From Zeimonas sp046347945 (GTDB lineage: Bacteria > Pseudomonadota > Gammaproteobacteria > Burkholderiales > Burkholderiaceae_E), in contig JAXMFB010000005.1 of NCBI GenBank assembly GCA_046347945.1, positions 213,061-277,060 on the forward strand: a DNA stretch of 64,000 nucleotides. The letters are read 5' to 3'. The notes under the pieces were generated by a model that ran no database searches, was not told the origin of the DNA, and saw only the letters and a list, made by a program, of their open reading frames with translations. Every line of letters starts with the position of its first letter. Position 1 is the stretch's first letter. Of this stretch, positions 56,018 to 64,000 are shown piece after piece. The position numbers were made by a program, and so were the translations under genes.

Positions 56018-56053
56018 CGGGAAAGTCCTCGGCCGGGGAGGGAAAAGCCTTTC

Positions 56054-56083
56054 ATTACAACGCATTAGATGCCCGGCTGTCAA
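56054..56083 (-). promoter_or_regulatory. sigma-70-type promoter for rpmH
   Basis: On the minus strand TTGACA (56083-56078) is followed after 18 bases by TGTAAT (56059-56054), a nearly consensus housekeeping promoter. It points at rpmH, whose ATG is 37 bases further on. The sequence is clear; the start of transcription is inferred. Confidence 0.75.
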
Positions 56084-56090
56084 TTTCGGG

Positions 56091-56121
56091 TTGGCGTCGC
56101 GGCCCCATGAAGGAGTAAAAT
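56091..56121 (+). promoter_or_regulatory. candidate promoter for dnaA
   Basis: TTGGCG (56091-56096) and TAAAAT (56116-56121) are separated by 19 bases and point to dnaA, whose start is 44-65 bases downstream. The -10 element is good; the -35 and spacing are less so. It lies back to back with the rpmH promoter. Confidence 0.5.
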
Positions 56122-56185
56122 AGGCAGTTTCGCCCCTCGCCCAAAACTCGTTCGCCCGCCACGCTTGCCCGAATCGATCGACACT

Positions 56186-57619
56186 ATGTTGGACCGTTGG
56201 CTCGCCTGCGTGGCTCGGCTCGAAAGCGAGATCCCTGCCCAACAGTTCAAGCCCTGGATCAAGCCGCTGGTCTTCCTCGGCTATGACGAGGGCGAGCATC
56301 TGCTTCGGCTGGGCGTCCCGAACCACTTCAAGCTGAACTGGGTGAAGTCGCAGTTCGAGTCGCGCATCGAGACGATCGCGCGCGAGACCATCGAGCCCGA
56401 GCTGCGCGTGAGCTTCGAGATCCATCGCGCGGCCGCCGCCGCGAACGACACGCTGCAGCCCGACGCGCTGCGCGGCGCGTCCCCCGAGGCCCGCGCGGGC
56501 ATCGACGCCGCGGCGCTCGACGAGATCGACGTCGACGCGTTCGACGCCGTCGAGCCGGCCGTCCCCGCGGCGCCGGCCGCGCACGCGGCACCGGATGCGC
56601 AGACGCGCTTGCGCCCCGAGCTCACCTTCGACACCTTCGTCCACGGCAAGGCCAACCAGATCGCCTGGTCGGCGGCGCTGCAGGTGGTCGAGCGGCCCGG
56701 CACCGCCTACAACCCGCTCTTCCTGTACGGCGGGGTGGGGCTGGGCAAGACCCACCTGCTGCACGCGGTGGGCAACGCCATCCTCGAGCGCAAGCCCGAC
56801 GCGCGCGTGCGCTACATCCACGCACAAGACTACTTCGACGAGATGGTGCGCGGCATCCAGCGCAAGTCGCTGCACGAGTTCAAGAAGAAATACCAGTCGC
56901 TCGACCTGCTGCTGATCGACGACATCCAGTTCCTCGGCGGCAAGGAACGCACGCAGGAAGAGTTCTTCTACACCTTCGAGGCGCTGCTCACCGCGCGCAA
57001 GCAGCTGATCATCACCAGCGACACCTATCCGAAGGAGTTGTCGGCCTTCGAAGACCGGCTGGTGTCGCGCTTCGGCTCGGGCCTCATCGTCGAGATCGAG
57101 CCGCCCGAGCTCGAGATGCGCGTCGCGATCCTGCTGAAGAAGGCCGAGCAGTCCGGCGAGAAGCTGCCCGAAGAGGTCGCGTTCTTCGTCGCGAAGAACC
57201 TGCGCTCGAACGTGCGCGAGCTCGAGGGTGCGCTGCTGCGCGTCATCGCGTTCGCGCGCTTCCGCAACAAGGCGGTCACCGCCGACCTCGCCAAGGAAGC
57301 GCTGAAAGACCTGCTCGAGCTGAACCGGCCGCCGATCTCGATCGAGTCGATCCAGAAGACGGTGGCCGACTTCTTCAAGATCAAGGTCGCCGACATGTAC
57401 AGCAAGCGCCGGCCCGCGCACATCGCCCGCGCGCGCCAGGTCGCGATGTACTTCGCCAAGGAGCTCACGCAGAAGAGCTTCCCCGAGATCGGCGAAGCCT
57501 TCGGCGGCCGCGACCACACCACGGTCATGCACGCGGTCAAGCGCATCGCCGAACTGCGCCAGCACGACCAGGAATGGAACCGCCAGTTGCACGTGCTCGA
57601 CCAGACGCTGCGCGGATGA
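56186..57619 (+). CDS. dnaA: chromosomal replication initiator protein DnaA
   Basis: AAA+ initiator of 477 residues. Domain I begins MLDRWLACVARLESEIPAQQ. Domain II is a variable Ala/Asp-rich linker (about 90-140). Domain III has Walker A GGVGLGKTHLLH and Walker B LLLIDDIQFLGGKERTQ. Domain IV carries the helix-turn-helix and DnaA signature GGRDHTTVMHAVKRI. I chose ATG 56186 because domain I homologues begin there; a TTG at 56165 would add seven residues. Neither has a strong ribosome site. Confidence 0.96.
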   Translation: MLDRWLACVARLESEIPAQQFKPWIKPLVFLGYDEGEHLLRLGVPNHFKLNWVKSQFESRIETIARETIEPELRVSFEIHRAAAAANDTLQPDALRGASPEARAGIDAAALDEIDVDAFDAVEPAVPAAPAAHAAPDAQTRLRPELTFDTFVHGKANQIAWSAALQVVERPGTAYNPLFLYGGVGLGKTHLLHAVGNAILERKPDARVRYIHAQDYFDEMVRGIQRKSLHEFKKKYQSLDLLLIDDIQFLGGKERTQEEFFYTFEALLTARKQLIITSDTYPKELSAFEDRLVSRFGSGLIVEIEPPELEMRVAILLKKAEQSGEKLPEEVAFFVAKNLRSNVRELEGALLRVIAFARFRNKAVTADLAKEALKDLLELNRPPISIESIQKTVADFFKIKVADMYSKRRPAHIARARQVAMYFAKELTQKSFPEIGEAFGGRDHTTVMHAVKRIAELRQHDQEWNRQLHVLDQTLRG

Positions 57620-57847
57620 GGGCCGGCATGCACAGCGTGGGCAAGGGCTGGACAAGCGCGGGATCGAATGTGGACAACCCGCCTCTTTTCCGGGCAGGCG
57701 CAAGTTGTTCGACCGGGTCCACAGGCCCGGGTGCCGATCTTCCACACCCCCGAAACGCCCGCAAACCCAATGCCCGCGCAGGCCAGGGCGGGTTGTCCCC
57801 AGAGTTGCGCCTCGTACATCCAACAACAGCAACAGGAATCTAAAGCA
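57620..57847. other. probable chromosomal origin oriC (dnaA-dnaN intergenic region)
   Basis: This 228-base gap holds several DnaA-box-like nonamers close to TTATCCACA: TGTGGACAA (57669-57677, minus strand), GCTGGACAA (57647-57655, minus), GGGTCCACA (57715-57723), TCTTCCACA (57738-57746) and TTGTCCCCA (57793-57801). The last 30 bases before dnaN are relatively A-rich. Genes on either side point away from it. The position between dnaA and dnaN is a usual origin site. The boxes are degenerate, so the exact extent is uncertain. Confidence 0.7.
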
Positions 57848-58957
57848 ATGCAGTTCATCAAAGCCAACCGCGATGCGATCCTGAAGCCCCTGCAGACCGT
57901 GGCCGGAATCGTCGAGCGCCGGCACACGCTGCCGATCCTGGCCAACGTGCTGCTGCGCAAGACCGGCGACGACGTCTCGTTCCTCGCCACCGACGTCGAG
58001 ATCCAGATCCAGACCACCGCGCAACTCGGCGCCGGCAAGGAAGACGGCGGCACGACCGTCTCGGCGCGCAAGCTGCTCGACATCCTGCGCTCGCTGCCCG
58101 ACGGCGCCGACGTCTCGATCAAGGTCGAGAACAAGCGCGCCACCATCCAGGCCGGCAAGAGCCGCTTCGCGCTGCAGACGCTGGCGGCCGAGGAGTACCC
58201 GACGGTCGCGGTCAACGAGCAGTTCGTCGCGTCGTTCTCGTTGCCGCAGAAGCAGCTCAAGCACCTGTTCCAGATGGTGCACTTCGCGATGGCGCAGCAG
58301 GACATCCGTTACTACCTGAACGGCCTGCTGCTGGTCACCGACGGCTCGCAGGTCAAGGTGGTGGCCACCGACGGCCACCGGCTGGCGTTCTGCGAGGCCG
58401 CGATCGACAGCGCGCAGCTCGCGAAGCAGGAAGTGATCATCCCGCGCAAAACCGTGCTCGAACTGCAGCGGCTGCTCGCCGACAGCGACGAGCCGGTGCT
58501 GATCGACGTGTCGGGCAACCAGGTGCGCTTCCGCTTCGGCGAGGTCGAGATGATCTCCAAGCTCGTCGAGGGCAAGTTCCCCGACTTCCAGCGCGTCATC
58601 CCGCAGGGCTACACGCGGCGCGTGACGGTCGCGCGCGACGTGCTCGCCGCGTCGCTCGCGCGCGCGTCCATCCTCACCAGCGACAAGTTCAAGGGCGTGC
58701 GGCTGAGCCTGTCGCCCGGAGCCATGAAGATCCAGACCAGCAACGCCGAGCAGGAAGAGGCGGTCGAGGAGATCGAGGTCGACTACGCCGGAGACGGCCT
58801 GGAGATCGGCTTCAACGTCGGCTACCTGCAGGACGTGCTGGGCAACCTGAAGAACGAGTCGATCCGGATGGACTTCGGCGACGCCAACACCAGCGCGTTG
58901 CTGACGGTGCCCGACGACGAGCAGTTCAAGTACGTCGTGATGCCGATGCGCATCTGA
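57848..58957 (+). CDS. dnaN: DNA polymerase III beta subunit (sliding clamp)
   Basis: Processivity clamp of 369 residues, standard length, made of three similar domains. It starts MQFIKANRDAILKPLQTVAG and ends with the conserved LLTVPDDEQFKYVVMPMRI. The hydrophobic pocket residues that bind partner proteins lie in the last domain and C-terminus. It follows oriC and is eight bases from gyrB. Confidence 0.97.
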   Translation: MQFIKANRDAILKPLQTVAGIVERRHTLPILANVLLRKTGDDVSFLATDVEIQIQTTAQLGAGKEDGGTTVSARKLLDILRSLPDGADVSIKVENKRATIQAGKSRFALQTLAAEEYPTVAVNEQFVASFSLPQKQLKHLFQMVHFAMAQQDIRYYLNGLLLVTDGSQVKVVATDGHRLAFCEAAIDSAQLAKQEVIIPRKTVLELQRLLADSDEPVLIDVSGNQVRFRFGEVEMISKLVEGKFPDFQRVIPQGYTRRVTVARDVLAASLARASILTSDKFKGVRLSLSPGAMKIQTSNAEQEEAVEEIEVDYAGDGLEIGFNVGYLQDVLGNLKNESIRMDFGDANTSALLTVPDDEQFKYVVMPMRI

Positions 58958-58965
58958 GGAACACG

Positions 58966-61464
<2,499 letters not shown>

Positions 61465-61479
61465 CGAGCCGCGGCAGGC

Positions 61480-63045
61480 ATGAACAACGGCCCGACGCTG
61501 CCGATTCGCCGCGTCGCGATCGACACCTGGCGCGAGAACGTGGTGTTCCTGCACCGCGACTGCCCGGTGGTGCGCGCGTCGGGCTTCCAGGCGCTGGCGA
61601 AGGTCCGCGTGCAGGCCAACGGCAAGTCGCTGATCGCCGTGCTCAACGTCGTCGATGACGACTGCATCTGCGCGCCGCGCGAGCTCGGTCTGAGCGAGGA
61701 CGCCTTCAGGCGGCTGGGCGCCGAGGCGGGCGAGCAGGCCCGGATCGAGCAGGCCGAGCCGGCGCCGTCGATCGCCGCGCTTCACCGCAAGATCGCCGGA
61801 GAGCGGCTGGGGCGCGAAGACCTGCACGCGATCGTGCAGGACATCGCGGCGGCGCGCTATTCCAGGATCGAGTTGGCTGCCTTCGTCGTCGCCACGAACC
61901 AGTTCGAGCTCGACCGCGACGAGGTGCTCAACCTGACCGAGGCGATGATCGCCTGCGGCCAGCGCATCGACTGGCAGCGCGAGGTCGGCGCGGGCCCGGT
62001 CGTCGACAAGCACTGCATCGGCGGCATTCCGGGCAACCGCACCTCGATGGTCGTCGTGCCCATCGTCGCCGCGCACGGCATGCTGTGCCCGAAGACCTCG
62101 TCGCGCGCGATCACTTCGCCGGCCGGAACGGCCGACACGATGGAGGTGCTGGCCGAGGTCGAGTTGCCGCTCGATCGCCTGAAGGAAATCGTCCGGGAGA
62201 CGCACGGCTGCCTCGCCTGGGGCGGGACGGCCGACCTCAGCCCCGCTGACGACATCCTGATCTCGGTGGAGCGGCCGCTGGCGATCGATTCGCCGGGGCA
62301 GATGGTCGCGTCGATCCTGTCCAAGAAGATCAGCGCCGGGGCCACGCACCTGGTGCTCGACATCCCCGTCGGCCCGACCGCCAAGGTGCGCAACATGCCG
62401 GCGGCGCAGCGCCTGAAGCGGCTGTTCGAGTACGTGGCGGCGCGGCTCGGCCTGGAACTCGACGCGGTCATCACCGACGGACGCCAGCCGATCGGCCGCG
62501 GCATCGGGCCGGTGCTCGAAGCGCGCGACGTGATGCAGGTGCTCTCCAACGACCCCGAGGCGCCGCAAGACCTGCGCCAGAAGGCGTTGCGCCTGGCAGG
62601 CCGGGTGATCGAGTTCGATCCGGACGTGCGCGGCGGCGACGGCTACCGGATCGCGCGCAACATCCTCGAATCGGGTCGCGCGCTCGCGAAGATGAACGCG
62701 ATCATCGATGCGCAGGGCCGGCGCGCCGAGCCGCTGGGTGTAGGCAAGCTGGGCTTCGATGTGACGGCGCCGAACGACGGCACCGTGATCGGCGTCGACA
62801 ATCATCGGCTCGCCCGCATTGCGCGGCTCAGCGGCGCGCCGCAGGTGCGCGGCGCCGGCATCGACCTGAAGGCGAAGCTGGGCGACGAGGTCCGCGCGGG
62901 GCAGACGCTGTACCGCGTGCACGCTCAGTTCGACGCCGATCTCGAGTTCGCGCGCCGCATGGTCGCCAGCGGCGGCGGCTTCACGCTGGGCGCGGCCGAC
63001 CAGGTGCCGCGCGACTACGCGACGTCGCCGGCCGACGCGAAGTGA
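61480..63045 (+). CDS. thymidine phosphorylase family protein (AMP phosphorylase-like)
   Basis: Pyrimidine/nucleotide phosphorylase family member of 521 residues. The N-terminal extension of about 90 residues plus the glycosyltransferase core is the layout of archaeal-type AMP phosphorylases rather than of classical DeoA. Phosphate and base sites lie in VDKHCIGGIPGNRTSM and PKTSSRAITSPAGTADTME. DGRQPIGRGIGPVLEARD and KLGFDVTAP are family stretches. AMP phosphorylase would release a base and form ribose-1,5-bisphosphate. Its stop overlaps the next start as GTGA. True substrate untested. Confidence 0.85.
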   Translation: MNNGPTLPIRRVAIDTWRENVVFLHRDCPVVRASGFQALAKVRVQANGKSLIAVLNVVDDDCICAPRELGLSEDAFRRLGAEAGEQARIEQAEPAPSIAALHRKIAGERLGREDLHAIVQDIAAARYSRIELAAFVVATNQFELDRDEVLNLTEAMIACGQRIDWQREVGAGPVVDKHCIGGIPGNRTSMVVVPIVAAHGMLCPKTSSRAITSPAGTADTMEVLAEVELPLDRLKEIVRETHGCLAWGGTADLSPADDILISVERPLAIDSPGQMVASILSKKISAGATHLVLDIPVGPTAKVRNMPAAQRLKRLFEYVAARLGLELDAVITDGRQPIGRGIGPVLEARDVMQVLSNDPEAPQDLRQKALRLAGRVIEFDPDVRGGDGYRIARNILESGRALAKMNAIIDAQGRRAEPLGVGKLGFDVTAPNDGTVIGVDNHRLARIARLSGAPQVRGAGIDLKAKLGDEVRAGQTLYRVHAQFDADLEFARRMVASGGGFTLGAADQVPRDYATSPADAK

Positions 63046-63935
63046 GCCTGCTGCTGGCGTTCGACGACGAGGCGGCGCTCGCGCAGCGCCTCGCGCAGGC
63101 CACCGGCTCGCGGCTGACGTTCGTCGACCGGCACGACTTTCCCGACGGCGAGACGCGGCTGCGGCTGCCGGCCTCGCTGCCCGGGCACGTCGTGCTGCTG
63201 CGCGGCCTGCAGCAGCCCAACGACAAGCTCACCGAGCTGATGCTGGCTGCGGCCGGCGCGCGCGAGCTCGGCGCGCGGCGGCTGACGCTGGTGAGCCCCT
63301 ATCTCGCCTACATGCGACAGGACACGGCCTTCACGCCCGGAGAGGTCGTGAGCCAGCGCCACGTCGGGCGCGCGCTCGCCGCCTGGTTCGACGACGTCGT
63401 CACCGTCGATCCGCACCTGCACCGGGTCGCGACGATGGACGAGGTCGTGCCCGGGCGCCGCGCCGTCGCGCTCACCGCCGCACCGCTGCTCGGCGCCTGG
63501 GTGGCGCAACGACTGCCCGATGCGCTGCTGCTCGGCCCCGACCAGGAGTCGCTGCAGTGGGTGCGTGCGGCGGCCGCGGCGCACGGGCTGGAGCACGCCG
63601 TGTGCCGCAAGCAGCGGCGCGCCGACCGCGCGGTCGAGGTCGAGCTGCCGGACGGCGTCGACCTGCGCGGCCGCGCGGTCGTGCTGCTCGACGACGTGGC
63701 CAGCACCGGCAGCACGCTCGTCGAGGCGGCGCGCGGCGCGCTCGCCCGCGGCGCTGCGACGGTGGACGTGGCCGTCACGCACGCGCTGCTGGTGGGCGAT
63801 GCGATGGAGCAGCTGCGCGCGGCCGGCGTGCGCGAGGTCTGGAGCACCGACAGCGTGCCGCATGCGAGCAACGTGGTTTCGATCGCGCCGCTGGTGGCGC
63901 AGGCGTTGTCGTCGATCGCCGCGCCGCCGCCATGA
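63042..63935 (+). CDS. ribose-phosphate pyrophosphokinase-like protein
   Basis: Protein of 297 residues of the PRPP synthetase/phosphoribosyltransferase family. The opening FPDGETRLRLP and the pair LVSPYLAYMRQDTAF and HLHRVATMDEV match Prs, and the PRPP-binding loop is VVLLDDVASTGSTLVEA. The flexible-loop region (CRKQRRADRAVEVE) is changed relative to housekeeping Prs. The start is GTG 63042 within the phosphorylase stop codon, so the two are coupled. It may feed ribose-5-phosphate, or perhaps ribose-1,5-bisphosphate, into PRPP. Confidence 0.85.
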   Translation: MSLLLAFDDEAALAQRLAQATGSRLTFVDRHDFPDGETRLRLPASLPGHVVLLRGLQQPNDKLTELMLAAAGARELGARRLTLVSPYLAYMRQDTAFTPGEVVSQRHVGRALAAWFDDVVTVDPHLHRVATMDEVVPGRRAVALTAAPLLGAWVAQRLPDALLLGPDQESLQWVRAAAAAHGLEHAVCRKQRRADRAVEVELPDGVDLRGRAVVLLDDVASTGSTLVEAARGALARGAATVDVAVTHALLVGDAMEQLRAAGVREVWSTDSVPHASNVVSIAPLVAQALSSIAAPPP

Positions 63936-63954
63936 CCTTCCCCGGCGCGCTCGG

Positions 63955-64000
63955 CTAGCCCTTGCGCGCCTTCTCCGGCGACCCCTCGAGCCCCGCCAGC
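63955..64000 (-). CDS. C-terminal end of an unidentified minus-strand gene
   Basis: The minus strand reads ...LAGLEGSPEKARKG then TAG (63957-63955), 14 codons before the window edge. A coding end is plausible because it directly faces the preceding plus-strand gene with a 19-base gap. The product cannot be identified from this piece, and chance is possible. Confidence 0.35.
   Translation of the reverse strand, partial: LAGLEGSPEKARKG

Overview
This is a very GC-rich chromosomal segment containing a replication origin. The block rpmH-rnpA-yidD-yidC-mnmE on the minus strand, back to back with dnaA-dnaN-gyrB on the plus strand (about 51.9-61.5 kb), is the classic bacterial oriC neighbourhood. 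The gene repertoire (GTP-dependent PEP carboxykinase, aerobic-type CobST, Xsc, many IclR and MocR regulators, DUF3300 protein) and codon use suggest a free-living Betaproteobacterium, probably Burkholderiales. I cannot name a genus from sequence alone.

Layout. 1-5.4 kb (minus): GMC oxidoreductase (partial), zinc alcohol dehydrogenase, GabD, small multidrug/guanidinium exporter and MmsA, with a divergent IclR regulator. 6.4-8.2 kb (plus): pdxA and an orphan CbiM-like membrane protein. 8.2-10.1 kb: pckG. 10.4-23.4 kb (minus): a long, tightly overlapped catabolic run read from xsc through an allantoate-type amidohydrolase, a peptide-type ABC transporter with two amidohydrolases, and a CobW-type GTPase. 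A second IclR gene faces it, and cobS-cobT follow that gene. 27-31.5 kb: FAD amine oxidoreductase, SnoaL-like protein, MocR regulator and a divergent 2-keto-4-pentenoate hydratase-type gene. 31.7-34.9 kb: DUF2817, MOSC and two unrecognised genes in a coupled pair. 34.9-35.75 kb is a graveyard of toxin-antitoxin remnants. 35.8-46.7 kb: NRAMP-like transporter, petA without petBC, HtrA/Deg protease, lipid kinase, PEBP protein, a form-II CoxL-type molybdoenzyme subunit, DUF3300 protein, patatin and a short asparaginase-like protein. 46.8-48.8 kb: intact E1 beta and E1 alpha of a 2-oxoacid dehydrogenase.

48.9-51.95 kb is unusual. A second E1 alpha/E1 beta pair and a DenD-like dehydrogenase are recognisable along their whole length, but the reading frame changes roughly every 70-100 bases. 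Together with a one-base frameshift in the essential gene yidC, this points either to local consensus errors or to a decayed block. The mnmE start is separated from its body by a purine/pyrimidine hairpin carrying an in-frame stop.

After gyrB lies a coupled pair encoding a thymidine/AMP-phosphorylase-family enzyme and a ribose-phosphate pyrophosphokinase-like protein, possibly a nucleotide-salvage unit. The window ends in the last codons of an unidentified minus-strand gene. I saw no tRNA, rRNA, CRISPR array, prophage or insertion-sequence transposase.
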